64,000 bases of DNA from Candidatus Saccharibacteria bacterium oral taxon 488 (GCA_010202465.1 CP047919.1:1-64000), one strand, 5' to 3'. Positions 33,592 to 42,417 are shown, numbered from the stretch's first letter. The notes: generated by a model from the sequence alone, not told the origin. Numbers and translations: made by a program.

Positions 33592-35748
33592 ATGCGGCTA
33601 CTATTGGTAACCAGAGGGATTCCCGGCTCTGGTAAGTCGACGTTTCTCGCGGAGCAGGGGCTTGATACCTATACCTTGTCGCCGGACACGATACGATTGA
33701 TGCTGGCGTCGCCGCAGCTGATGATTGACGGACAGACGATTATGCCGTCGCGTCAAGACGCAATGGTGTGGCGGTTGCTACACGAGATGCTGGAGCAGCG
33801 GATGACGCGGGGTGAGACGACGGTGGTTGATGCAACACACACGACGCCAAATTATTTCAAGACGTATGGCGAGCTGTGTCGGAAATATCGCTACCGGCTG
33901 GTGGTGATTGATTTTGCTGATGTGCCGCTGGCGGTGTGTCAAGAGCGTAACAGGGAGCGGCCGAGCCATAAGGTGGTGCCAAGTAGTGTGCTTGAACGCA
34001 TGCATCGGCGGCTGCAGCAAAGTTCACTGCCGAAATGGGTGACGGTGGTGCGGACGGCTGAGGAGGTGAATCAACTACTTACTAATCAGCCGGAGAATGT
34101 TGATAGGTATCGGGCGATTCATCATATTGGCGATGTGCAGGGGTGCTATACACCACTCAAGGAATATTTCGAGCGGTATCCGCTTCGGGATGATGAACTG
34201 TATATTTTTGTCGGTGACCTGTTGGATCGCGGCACGGAGAATGATGCGGTGGTGCGATTTGTTTGTGACGAGTTGCTTGACCGACCAAACGTGCGGTTCG
34301 TCGAGGGCAATCATGAGCTATATCTCTGGCAGTGGGCGACTGACCAGCCGGTTGCGGCGCGGGTATTTAGTGAACAAACGCAGCCACAGCTGGAGGCAGC
34401 AGGCATCGATAAGCGCAAGGTAGCGCGGCTGCTACGGCGGATGGATCAATATATTTTGTATCAGTTTCGAGGCCAAACAGTCTTGGTGACACATGGCGGG
34501 CTTAGTACATTGCCGGAGCAGCTACCATTGGTGGCGACCAACCAGCTGATCCACGGTGTGGGGGCCTATGACGAGGCTGGGGCGGTGGACGATGCATTTA
34601 TGGCACAGACTGACGACGCGACGTTTCAGGTTCACGGACATCGCAATAGGCAAAATTACCCCACGCGGTACAACGAACGTTGCTACAATTTGGAGGGAAA
34701 GGTTGAGTTTGGCGGCGAGCTGCGAACGGTGCGGCTGGACGAGAACGGCATGATGCCGATCGCTATTCAAAACCAACGAGCAGCAGCGCGGCTGTATCCG
34801 GAAAACGCAGCGTTCCTAAGCCAGCTGCGACAGAATCGCTACATTCGTGAATCAATTCTGCCGGGCGACATCAGCTCGTTTAATTTCAAGCCCGAGGCAT
34901 TTTATCGCCAGGCATGGACGACGCAAACGATGCGGGCGCGCGGACTATTTCTCAATACGCTGACAAACGAAATCGTGATTCGGGCCTATGATAAGTTTTT
35001 TAACATTGGTGAGCGACGCGATACTGAACTAGCGGCGCTGGAGCAGACGATGGTCTTTCCGGTGCGGGCGTGGGTGAAGGAGAATGGCTTTTTGGGGTTG
35101 GTCGGGTATGATTCGGCGGCGGGTGGGCTGGTGATCGCGTCAAAGTCGACGACCGAGGGTGACTATGCGGCAGCCTTTCGGCGAGAGTTTTTGGAGCAAT
35201 TTCGAGACAAACTGCCATACGTCACTGATTATCTGCGCAGTCATAATGCGTGCCTGTTGTTTGAGGTGGTGTTGCCGCGATTTGACCCACATATTATCGC
35301 CTATGAATCGAACAAGTTGGTACTGCTCGATATCGTCAAGCGGCAGGTTGCATACGAGGCGGTCGACCGGCAGGAGCGGGAGCGATTTGCGCGCGAGATC
35401 GGGGCGGACAGCAAGCGTCTGGCGGCGGAGTTTTCATCGTGGGGCGAGTTTGCGGCGTGGTTTGATCAGCTTCAAGGCATGGCGTATCAGTGGCAGGGCG
35501 AGTGGATTGAGGGTTTTGTAATTGAAGATGCTGGTGGCCATCAGGTTAAGATCAAGCTTGATTATTATACCTTTTGGCGGCAGATGCGAACAGCGCTGGC
35601 GGCACTGCAGGCTGGTCGGCAGCCATCAACGAGGCCCGATTGTCCCGATCCGGCGCTGGCGGCGCGGGTAATTGAATATATGCGGCAGCTACCCGCCGAG
35701 GAATTAGCGCGGATGGACATCATCGCGCTGCGGCGACGGCTTGAGTAG
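33592..35748 (+). CDS. Three-domain RNA repair enzyme: kinase, metallophosphatase, RNA ligase
   Basis: 718 residues. Residues 1-165 are a polynucleotide-kinase-like P-loop domain (GIPGSGKST 9-17; DATHTTP 80-86; lid arginines in RNRERP 119-124). Residues 175-385 are a calcineurin-like phosphatase (GDVQGC 180-185, GDLLDRG 208-214, GNHE 239-242, THGG 300-303, HGHR 348-351). Residues 420-718 are an Rnl1/Trl1-like ligase: YDKFFNIGE 466-474, motif I KENG with Lys496, motif III FEVV 557-560, motif IV EGFVIE 640-645, motif V KIKLDYY 653-659. One chain could therefore heal 5'-OH and 2',3'-phosphate ends and seal them. Domain order is that of bacterial Pnkp; the ligase resembles fungal tRNA ligase. It follows murE by three bases. 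Confidence 0.88.
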   Translation: MRLLLVTRGIPGSGKSTFLAEQGLDTYTLSPDTIRLMLASPQLMIDGQTIMPSRQDAMVWRLLHEMLEQRMTRGETTVVDATHTTPNYFKTYGELCRKYRYRLVVIDFADVPLAVCQERNRERPSHKVVPSSVLERMHRRLQQSSLPKWVTVVRTAEEVNQLLTNQPENVDRYRAIHHIGDVQGCYTPLKEYFERYPLRDDELYIFVGDLLDRGTENDAVVRFVCDELLDRPNVRFVEGNHELYLWQWATDQPVAARVFSEQTQPQLEAAGIDKRKVARLLRRMDQYILYQFRGQTVLVTHGGLSTLPEQLPLVATNQLIHGVGAYDEAGAVDDAFMAQTDDATFQVHGHRNRQNYPTRYNERCYNLEGKVEFGGELRTVRLDENGMMPIAIQNQRAAARLYPENAAFLSQLRQNRYIRESILPGDISSFNFKPEAFYRQAWTTQTMRARGLFLNTLTNEIVIRAYDKFFNIGERRDTELAALEQTMVFPVRAWVKENGFLGLVGYDSAAGGLVIASKSTTEGDYAAAFRREFLEQFRDKLPYVTDYLRSHNACLLFEVVLPRFDPHIIAYESNKLVLLDIVKRQVAYEAVDRQERERFAREIGADSKRLAAEFSSWGEFAAWFDQLQGMAYQWQGEWIEGFVIEDAGGHQVKIKLDYYTFWRQMRTALAALQAGRQPSTRPDCPDPALAARVIEYMRQLPAEELARMDIIALRRRLE

Positions 35749-35823
35749 GCGAGGGGTTGGTCTATTGTTGCACGCAGAGCGGTCTGGTACAATCTTGACA
35801 TAAGCATAACGGAGGGGGCGCTT

Positions 35824-38800
35824 ATGTGGAAACGTATTATTAGTGTTATTGGGGCTACGTTGGCGGTGTGCATCGCGGTGCCGGCGACGGCTGGAGCGGC
35901 TTCTGAGTATGATGATATTATCAACAAGGTTTCAACGAAAACACTGATTCATCACATTGATAATTATTCAGGTAAAACCTGTGGAAGTCCTGATGACGAT
36001 TACGCGAAGAAATGGCTGTTTGCCTTTAAGCAAAAGAGATACTATCAAGGCGACCCCAAAGATCATCAGGCAGCGGTAGAAAGTTTAGAGCGCGCTATGT
36101 CGTCGCCAAAGGGTGCGTACGCGATTGTTTATGAGCAGAATAACAAGCATAACGACACGTCAAACCCATATTTCATAAAAGTTTTTTGGACAGAGGACGG
36201 CAAAGACGACTATACGTATCGTTTTTATAAAAATCATCAAATAAGTGGAATTTATCTTACAAAAAAAGAAGGTGATCGGTCAAAGCTCTATGTCGCTACC
36301 GTTGCCAGCCCTAAGTTGATTTTAGGAGGTGGTAATGGTAGTAATTGTGCCCCTGAATACTTGTGGGGATATAAACATTCGCAGGCTTTTGTATCTGATA
36401 TGAATATATCTGTAGGATCAAATAAAAAACTCTTCACGTCTACGTTTCCTGTTAACTATCCAAGTGGCTATGCAGGCCCCAAGTTTCCGGACAATCGCTC
36501 AGCGATCGGATGGTGGCCAGACTCGTCTCAATATGATGATTTTACAGACAAAATAACAGTAAAAAAATTAATAAATTACATAAATTATCACAAGAAATTT
36601 TGTGCACCATCAGACTATTCTAACAGTTGGTTTACAGCGTTTAAGTATCCCAATATTCCTGACAACCATAAGTATCATAAAAGTTATATGGCAAGTCTCG
36701 AACGGGCGATGGCGACAGGAGCGTATGCTGTTGCTTATGAACAAACTACGGTTAATGGTAAAACAGTAAACCCCTATTTCATAACGGTATTTTGGTCGGA
36801 AAATAGAAATGACTTTCATATTAAGTTTTACGGTGATGCTCCGTACAGAATTGCTACCATTACACATAAGTGGGGCAGCAGTGCAAAGTTGTACGGTATG
36901 ATCGCAGGTAGCACTGGACCGCTCTGGGGACGTGGCGGTTGTGAAGTTGAGTTTTTGCAGGGAAATTATCTAAACGGCTATATACCTACTGCTCGGTTTA
37001 ACGAGTCGTATATACCGTTGAGCGGTGGCAATAATATGAAAATCTTCACCTCAACCTTTGACGTCGAATATCCAGACGGTTACAAGGGTAAGCCGATTCC
37101 TGGCGATCGACGCAATATCAAGTATCTCGCCCTCGGCGACTCCTTCTCCAGCGGCGAAGGCGACACTGATAAAAATCCAGCGACTGGCCGGAAGTATTAT
37201 CGCCAGTGGACGGATGTGAAAGAAGATAAGGCGAAGGGTGCGCCAAGGGAAAAGTGCCATGTCAGCACGCGTTCGTATCCGTACAAGCTGGCGAACTGGA
37301 TGGGGCTGGGTAGCGGCCCGTCGGCGGCGTGGGCGTCGGTTGCGTGTAGTGGGGCGACGGTGTATGACATGAATTGGGACAACTCGGGTGGCTATGAAGG
37401 GCAGGACAGCCCGCTCGGGCGGCTGCACGGTTATGACAACAAAGGAGTGTTGCAGAAGATGGCGCTCAACGAGATGATTCCAGGGCGCGTCAAGCAAATC
37501 GAGTTCGTGAAGAAATACCAACCAAAGGTGATCACGCTGACGGCGGGCGGGAATGATGTGGATTTTGGAGGGAAATTATTCAGCTGCGTTCCGTTCCCCA
37601 ATACGTGCACCTGGGCAAAGATAGAGTGGCGCAACAAATTGAAGAGTGACATTGTAAATCAATTCGACAGACTAAAAACTTTGTATGAAGAACTCAGGAA
37701 AGCTTCCGGTAATAAAGCAAAAATTTACGTATTTGGATATCCACAATTCGTAAATGGCGCTCCAGATGCGCCATGTTTTGGGCGCGGTCTTCTCTTTTTA
37801 GACGCAAGGGAGCGTGAGATGATTACAAATTCTGTAACTTACCTTAATAACACTATTAAACAGGCTGCGAAAGCAGCTGGTGTCAAATATGTTGATATAG
37901 AAAACGCTTTTGGAGATCACTGGCTTTGTGGTAACGGTGACAGACACGTTAACCCACTCTTGCTGAATGAGATGATTGTTAGTAGAATTCCAGATCTTCG
38001 ACTTCCTTGGGTAGAGTTTCAAGAAAGCTTCCATCCAAACGCCAAAGGCCACGCCGATATTGCTCGTGCTTTTAGGAAAGAGCTAGGTGGCGTTAATCCT
38101 GCAGACTATAAAATCTGTAAAAATGACGCGACAACTTGTCCTGACAACTCTGCGACGAAGGATAATATACCAGCACCTCCCTATTTTAACGTTGCTAATG
38201 AACAGGAAGACATAAAGTTTACTTATTATAAACTATCCAACGGGACAGCAACAAAAGTTCAAGAAAAATATATAGAGATCAAAACATCCAGACGCCCGTA
38301 CAAGCCCTGGAAAAAGGTATACGTAAAGATTTACTCTGAGCCAAGAGATTTGGGCGAGATTGAAGCTGATAAGAATGGTGAAATTAATGGATCTGTGGCG
38401 CTGCCTGAGGATTTGCCCGCTGGATATCACACGCTGGTGGTGTCTGGCGAGGCTCCAGATGGCAAGAAGCAGGAACTGTACCAAACCATTCTCATTAAAG
38501 GTCCAAACCCCGAGGATATTGATGAAAATGGTACGCCGGACAAACTTCAACCCTGCGGGGCTTTCGCTCAAGCTGCTAATAAAGACGAAGACCTTGACGG
38601 CATCGACGACGCCTGTGACCCCGAAGTCACCGACCCTATCCTCTACACTGCTCGCAACGGTAAATCGTCGCTTGGCGAGGATGAGGATCGGATTTATCTC
38701 TTTCGCAATACGCGAGCAGCTAATCTGACTGGTGTCACAAACGATTACGTTGACAAGTCAAAAAACCAGAACAACACTGATGCGCTGGTTGGGCATACTT

Positions 38801-39036
38801 TAAGCGAAGAGACACGCGGACTTGCATTCAATAAACTGGTCGTTATGAAAGAAGCTGACGGTGATATCAAAAAAGGAACGCCGATTATCCTCGCCAAAGA
38901 CGTAAGCGAAAAATGCTACGCCCTAAAACCAGAAGACCATCTATCACCAGCACTCAAACCAGGAGTAAAAGACTACAAGCTACGAGGATTAATAAAACTA
39001 AATACACTACCGAAGGGGGTGAGTTGTGAAGAATAA
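35824..39036 (+). CDS. Large secreted SGNH hydrolase with duplicated N-terminal domain
   Basis: 1070 residues. Signal peptide 1-26 (ATAGAAS). Two homologous domains follow, about 33-225 and 238-430; each has YDD at the start, ERAM, GAY-Y-Q, NPYFI-VFW and a C-terminal TSTF motif. Then an SGNH hydrolase (about 433-760): LALGDSFSSGEGD, TAGGNDVDF and SFHPNAKGHADIA. Then an Ig-like region (about 790-895) and a calcium-repeat-like end (DIDENGTPDK, DEDLDGIDDACDPE). It probably acts on esters of a surface polymer, its own or the host's. GGAGGGGG precedes the ATG; TTGTTG/TACAAT (35765-35793) is a plausible promoter. It is more AT-rich than its neighbours, which suggests acquisition. Confidence 0.85.
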   Translation: MWKRIISVIGATLAVCIAVPATAGAASEYDDIINKVSTKTLIHHIDNYSGKTCGSPDDDYAKKWLFAFKQKRYYQGDPKDHQAAVESLERAMSSPKGAYAIVYEQNNKHNDTSNPYFIKVFWTEDGKDDYTYRFYKNHQISGIYLTKKEGDRSKLYVATVASPKLILGGGNGSNCAPEYLWGYKHSQAFVSDMNISVGSNKKLFTSTFPVNYPSGYAGPKFPDNRSAIGWWPDSSQYDDFTDKITVKKLINYINYHKKFCAPSDYSNSWFTAFKYPNIPDNHKYHKSYMASLERAMATGAYAVAYEQTTVNGKTVNPYFITVFWSENRNDFHIKFYGDAPYRIATITHKWGSSAKLYGMIAGSTGPLWGRGGCEVEFLQGNYLNGYIPTARFNESYIPLSGGNNMKIFTSTFDVEYPDGYKGKPIPGDRRNIKYLALGDSFSSGEGDTDKNPATGRKYYRQWTDVKEDKAKGAPREKCHVSTRSYPYKLANWMGLGSGPSAAWASVACSGATVYDMNWDNSGGYEGQDSPLGRLHGYDNKGVLQKMALNEMIPGRVKQIEFVKKYQPKVITLTAGGNDVDFGGKLFSCVPFPNTCTWAKIEWRNKLKSDIVNQFDRLKTLYEELRKASGNKAKIYVFGYPQFVNGAPDAPCFGRGLLFLDAREREMITNSVTYLNNTIKQAAKAAGVKYVDIENAFGDHWLCGNGDRHVNPLLLNEMIVSRIPDLRLPWVEFQESFHPNAKGHADIARAFRKELGGVNPADYKICKNDATTCPDNSATKDNIPAPPYFNVANEQEDIKFTYYKLSNGTATKVQEKYIEIKTSRRPYKPWKKVYVKIYSEPRDLGEIEADKNGEINGSVALPEDLPAGYHTLVVSGEAPDGKKQELYQTILIKGPNPEDIDENGTPDKLQPCGAFAQAANKDEDLDGIDDACDPEVTDPILYTARNGKSSLGEDEDRIYLFRNTRAANLTGVTNDYVDKSKNQNNTDALVGHTLSEETRGLAFNKLVVMKEADGDIKKGTPIILAKDVSEKCYALKPEDHLSPALKPGVKDYKLRGLIKLNTLPKGVSCEE

Positions 39037-39325
39037 GAAAGCCATAAAGTACTCAATCATACTGTATACTGGTATACTGTCGGTTTTAGGATTGTGCCAG
39101 TTTCTAGGCATACCAAACCTTGATACAGCTTCAAGACACGACAGGATGTTGCTGGGAGCGACTATATGGTGGTTGGGTGTGGCCGGGGTTATCATAAATG
39201 TGATTATTGCAATAAGGCTTAGAACATTGAGGACCCTGGCTATTGTCCTGCTAATGTTGTGTATCGTGTTTGGCTTGGTTGGTGGTTTTCATTATTATCT
39301 AGCAGTTAATTGGAAATGGGGTTGA
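39026..39325 (+). CDS. Small membrane protein A of the cassette array
   Basis: 99 residues from GTG at 39026 with GAAGGGGGTG as RBS, overlapping the SGNH gene end by 11 bases. It starts VKNKKAIKYSIILYTG and has three predicted membrane helices (about 10-30, 42-62, 68-92). It is a clear paralogue of protein C (shared FLGIPNLD / FAGIPNLD and a similar third helix). No known family. A role as partner or immunity protein of the SGNH product is conjecture from position. Confidence 0.65.
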   Translation: MKNKKAIKYSIILYTGILSVLGLCQFLGIPNLDTASRHDRMLLGATIWWLGVAGVIINVIIAIRLRTLRTLAIVLLMLCIVFGLVGGFHYYLAVNWKWG

Positions 39326-39328
39326 TCC

Positions 39329-39613
39329 GTGAAGAATAAGAAAATAATTGTGGGATTATCAATTATTGTCCCAATGTTAATATTGTTGCTAGAATACTAC
39401 ATAATCGGTCCGCTATTGGCTGATGGTGTCAGTATATTTGTTGCACAATGCTCGTTGCTGGCTTTGAGTGCTATATTTATGATAGCGGGCATTGTCATTT
39501 TAGTGAGAGCTTCTGGGGGTTATAAATTTTGTTGTGTGCCCAGTATCGTCGCCAGCTTATTACTCGTTTTTGGATATTTTTTGTCCGAGGCTGTAAAAGA
39601 GATACGGTTCTAG
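39329..39613 (+). CDS. Small membrane protein B of the cassette array
   Basis: 94 residues from GTG at 39329, three bases after gene A. It starts VKNKKIIVGLSIIVPMLILL and has three predicted helices. It shares the N-terminal VKNKK with its neighbours but is otherwise different. No motif suggests catalysis. Not recognised. Confidence 0.62.
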   Translation: MKNKKIIVGLSIIVPMLILLLEYYIIGPLLADGVSIFVAQCSLLALSAIFMIAGIVILVRASGGYKFCCVPSIVASLLLVFGYFLSEAVKEIRF

Positions 39614-39656
39614 TGAGCTTGGAAAGTAAAATGTGTTATGTTCAACAAGGCGGGCT

Positions 39657-39962
39657 GTGAAGAAAAATAAGATTGTAAAATACGCCTTGATAGCATATAC
39701 GTGTTTGTTGGTAATAATGGCATTTTGCCTATTCGCGGGAATACCGAATCTAGACATGAATCCGAGGCAAGTTAACTCACTGTTAGGGATCATTCTTGTG
39801 TGGGCAAGTGTGATCGGTATAGCTATAAACCTGCTCACGGTAATTTTTATAAAAAGTCTACGCTCCATTGCCGTGGTGCTGCTCATCGTATGCACATTTG
39901 CACTGGCAGAAGGATGTTTTCATTATTTTTGGTTTTCACAGCCATTCGCAGGGGGACTGTGA
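39657..39962 (+). CDS. Small membrane protein C of the cassette array
   Basis: 101 residues from GTG at 39657 (VKKNKIVKYALIAYTC), chosen because it matches the start of every sibling and follows AAGGCGGG; an ATG at 39633 is less likely. Three helices. It is paralogous to protein A through FAGIPNLDMNPRQ and the closing IAVVLLIVC. The pair shows that the array grew by duplication. Confidence 0.62.
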   Translation: MKKNKIVKYALIAYTCLLVIMAFCLFAGIPNLDMNPRQVNSLLGIILVWASVIGIAINLLTVIFIKSLRSIAVVLLIVCTFALAEGCFHYFWFSQPFAGGL

Positions 39963-40029
39963 AGTAGTGCATGGCTAATCACTCTATGAAGATTAATAAA
40001 ACTAAACAAGCTACCGAAGGGGGGTGGTT

Positions 40030-40386
40030 GTGAAAAAGAATAAAAAGATAACGCAGAATATATTATTGACGGCCGTTATGGCTACCATGCCGTTACTCGT
40101 GGTGCGAGGTGATACATATCAGATAGGGCTGATTATAGAATGTATTGCCGCCGTGATTAGTCTGTTATTATTGTTTACTTCTGCGAATAGAAGAAAGAAT
40201 TTTCCACTTTCACATCTGGCGGCTATTTTATGGCTATTTGTCCCCGTGTCATTTTTGTTTCTACTGCAAACATCCTTGTTTGGGGGCGGTTTTGAGGGGC
40301 TTTCTAATTGGGCAAAAACCGGACTCATAGTTGGTATCGTCGCTATAATATTGACAAGTATTCAGCTGTTCAGAGTGAATCGTTGA
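40030..40386 (+). CDS. Small membrane protein D of the cassette array
   Basis: 118 residues from GTG at 40030 (VKKNKKITQNILLTAV), directly after the second long repeat. Four predicted helices. A GTG at 40024 is in frame, but the sibling pattern favours 40030. Not recognised. Confidence 0.62.
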   Translation: MKKNKKITQNILLTAVMATMPLLVVRGDTYQIGLIIECIAAVISLLLLFTSANRRKNFPLSHLAAILWLFVPVSFLFLLQTSLFGGGFEGLSNWAKTGLIVGIVAIILTSIQLFRVNR

Positions 40387-40407
40387 TGGAGTTTGACGGG
40401 GCTAATT

Positions 40408-40719
40408 GTGAAGAATAAAGACAATACATCAAAAGTCGGGACCGTGACAGTCGCTCAGATTTTCTTTGCTATACTGGCGATAGTGCTGTGTGGCTGCCTT
40501 GTTTACGGATATAGCGGAGTATATATTTCTGATTCTATGTCAGATATTCTCATCAAGAGCATGACAGCTGGTTCAGTAGTATTATTTATGGGCTCTGCTT
40601 GTTTGGCGATTATTGTAAAAAATAGAACTCGATGGATATGGGCTGCTGTTACTGGGTTGCTTATTGTGATTTTGTTATTTCTTATACATGAGCTCGGTAA
40701 CTTAAGGTTTCAATTTTGA
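40408..40719 (+). CDS. Small membrane protein E of the cassette array
   Basis: 103 residues from GTG at 40408 (VKNKDNTSKVGTVTVAQ) with GACGGGG upstream. Three helices, the last ending ELGNLRFQF, similar in style to the ends of B (EIRF) and F (SDIRF). That shared end suggests these three belong to one loose family. Confidence 0.6.
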   Translation: MKNKDNTSKVGTVTVAQIFFAILAIVLCGCLVYGYSGVYISDSMSDILIKSMTAGSVVLFMGSACLAIIVKNRTRWIWAAVTGLLIVILLFLIHELGNLRFQF

Positions 40720-40763
40720 ACTAGGTATTGATAAATTAAATAAACTACCGAAGGGGGTTAATT

Positions 40764-41105
40764 GTGAAGAATAAAGAAATAGTTAATGATAATATATCTG
40801 GTAAGTTAATAAATAAAAAATCTATCAGTAAAAAAAGACGGGTTGCTGGTCTGTATATTCAAACGTTCACCGGACTTCTAGTCGTATTCTGGTTATATAG
40901 CTGGATGGTAGCGAATCTAATAAGTGACCAAACCTCTATGCTCTATAAGATTATAGCAGGAGTAGTAATTTTGTGCTCGCTTATAAATGTCTTCCTACTT
41001 AAAAAATGGTGGCAACGACTTATCTGGGTGTTTATTGTTCTTATTTTTGTCGCAATCTTAACTTATTGGATTGGTTGGGATTTACATAGTGATATACGTT
41101 TTTAG
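40764..41105 (+). CDS. Small membrane protein F of the cassette array
   Basis: 113 residues from GTG at 40764 after the third long repeat. It has a longer charged N-terminus (VKNKEIVNDNISG, then Lys/Ser-rich) and three helices ending GWDLHSDIRF. Not recognised. Confidence 0.62.
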   Translation: MKNKEIVNDNISGKLINKKSISKKRRVAGLYIQTFTGLLVVFWLYSWMVANLISDQTSMLYKIIAGVVILCSLINVFLLKKWWQRLIWVFIVLIFVAILTYWIGWDLHSDIRF

Positions 41106-41128
41106 CGGTGAGAAAAAGAGGAGAATAT

Positions 41129-41470
41129 GTGGCTATGGTCTACGAGTCTCAGGATATCGACGAAAACGGTACACCAGATAAAAATCAACCCTGCGGAGCC
41201 TTTTTGAAAGCTTCAGGAAAAGACGAAGACCTTGATGGCATCGACGACGCCTGCGACCCTGAAATTACCGACCCAATTCTCTATACAGCCCGCAATGGTA
41301 AACCAGAGCTTAACGAAGATGAAGAAGATGATAAAGGTAATAATATTTCAAAAGGCATGCCTATAGTTTTGGTAAAAGACATAAACGAAAAGTGCTATGC
41401 CCTAAAACCAGAAGACCACCTATCACCAGCACTAAAGCTCGGATTAAACGGTTACAAACCACGGGATTAA
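41129..41470 (+). pseudogene. Deleted duplicate of the SGNH protein C-terminus
   Basis: Open frame of 113 residues from a GTG at 41129 with AGAGGAG before it. From DIDENGTPDKNQPCGAF to KPEDHLSPALKLG it is nearly identical to the end of the large SGNH protein, but about 55 residues in the middle are missing and the last 15 or so residues of the tail are lost through a frame change. No signal peptide, so it would stay inside if made. It is followed by the fourth long repeat. Reading it as a recombination remnant or donor cassette is inference. Confidence 0.7.
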
Positions 41471-41502
41471 TAAAATAAATAGACTACCGAAAGAGGTGAG
41501 TT

Positions 41503-41544
41503 GTGAGAAATAAATTTAGATGCAATGATTTGGCGGCTACTTAG
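41503..41544 (+). pseudogene. Remnant of a cassette gene start
   Basis: After the fourth repeat, GTG opens a 13-codon frame (VRNKFRCNDLAAT) that stops at 41542-41544. The start and first codons match the array genes, but no membrane segment follows, so this looks like a truncated array member. Confidence 0.5.
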
Positions 41545-41598
41545 TCGCGGTGATAGGTTGATTAACTAACACAACCGATTTATCATGAGGGGTAGGTT

Positions 41599-41898
41599 AT
41601 GAAGGATAATGTAGCGACGACGGACAAGCCATATTTAAGCGATACGGTCGTGATTTTACTGGTAGTCGCACCGATAGCTTTGTGCATGCTGCTCTTTATT
41701 GTGACGAGGTGGGATACGTGGTGGATTCGTGAATATCATGTTACTGAGATAGCAGCAATGGCGCTGCCGATGCTGTTGTCGGCGGCGGGAGTGTGGATGG
41801 TGGTGTGGCTGCGGGGTGTATATAAACTCTGTGCGTTCAGTAGCCTCGCGGTAGCGGCGTTGTTCTGGCTGGCGTTCCTCTATAAGCTATCGCAGTGA
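41599..41898 (+). CDS. Small three-helix membrane protein
   Basis: 99 residues starting at ATG (MKDNVATTDKPYLSDTVVIL) after GGGGTAGG. Three helices (about 17-37, 48-68, 75-95). It is less AT-rich than the array genes and lacks their VKNK start, so it may be older or unrelated. Its end overlaps the convergent gene by 12 bases. Confidence 0.6.
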   Translation: MKDNVATTDKPYLSDTVVILLVVAPIALCMLLFIVTRWDTWWIREYHVTEIAAMALPMLLSAAGVWMVVWLRGVYKLCAFSSLAVAALFWLAFLYKLSQ

Positions 41899-42417
41899 TT
41901 TTTTACGACTTTCGCGGTACTTGGTGCGGCGATTGATAGTCATAAGAATTGTGCCGCAGATGAAAAGTGGTGGTGCGCAGAATAGGTATACAAACTCTCC
42001 CAATCCATCAGCCAGAAAGCAATTACCTATGGAAAATCCGCTACCGCAACGCCCAGGAATACCCCACCCGCCGATCGTCATGTCGAGGAGCAGTATCAGT
42101 ATTGCGAGGTAAAACAGGATGCCTGTTATGACAAGTGGCCATCGATTGCACAGGTTCTGACAGCGGGCGGTGATTGACCGGTCCGTTATCCCTATCATCA
42201 GCAGGGTGATAAGCATGGCGACAATGAACCACATTGAGTCGTGCAGATAGTAATCATAATAATAGTCGGGCGGGCCAAATTGGTCGGAGTTGAGCTTGTG
42301 TAGGTGGTCACTATGGGCAGTTGCAAGCACAAAAACGAGGATCGTCAGGCCGTAGATAGACCAACGTATAATGCGGGTGGCAATTGATTTTTTTGATGTA
42401 GCATTTTCACTCATCAA
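41887..42417 (-). CDS. Four-helix membrane protein next to murF
   Basis: 176 residues with four predicted helices (about 15-32, 60-80, 95-118, 145-168), and a small Cys-containing loop (GRCGSGFSIGNCF). The start overlaps the murF stop by four bases (ATGA), so it is translated with murF. No family recognised; the coupling suggests, but does not show, an envelope role. Confidence 0.62.
   Translation of the reverse strand: MMSENATSKKSIATRIIRWSIYGLTILVFVLATAHSDHLHKLNSDQFGPPDYYYDYYLHDSMWFIVAMLITLLMIGITDRSITARCQNLCNRWPLVITGILFYLAILILLLDMTIGGWGIPGRCGSGFSIGNCFLADGLGEFVYLFCAPPLFICGTILMTINRRTKYRESRKKSLR

Larger units (their letters stand above)
38986..41513 (+). repeat. Four dispersed copies of a ~50-bp tail/leader repeat
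   Basis: Copies at 38986-39037, 39991-40043, 40727-40775 and 41463-41513 share the pattern GATTAATAAA, then CTACCGAAGGGGG, then TTGTGAAGAATAA. The first copy encodes the last residues of the SGNH protein (LPKGVSCEE) and at the same time gives the RBS and GTG start of the next gene. The other copies keep the RBS and start but lie between genes. Shorter versions (GTGAAGAATAA only) start the genes at 39329, 39657 and 40408. Confidence 0.85.

Noticed and set aside
38986-41513. CRISPR array
   Set aside because: Only four copies with spacers of hundreds of bases that encode membrane proteins, and no cas genes.
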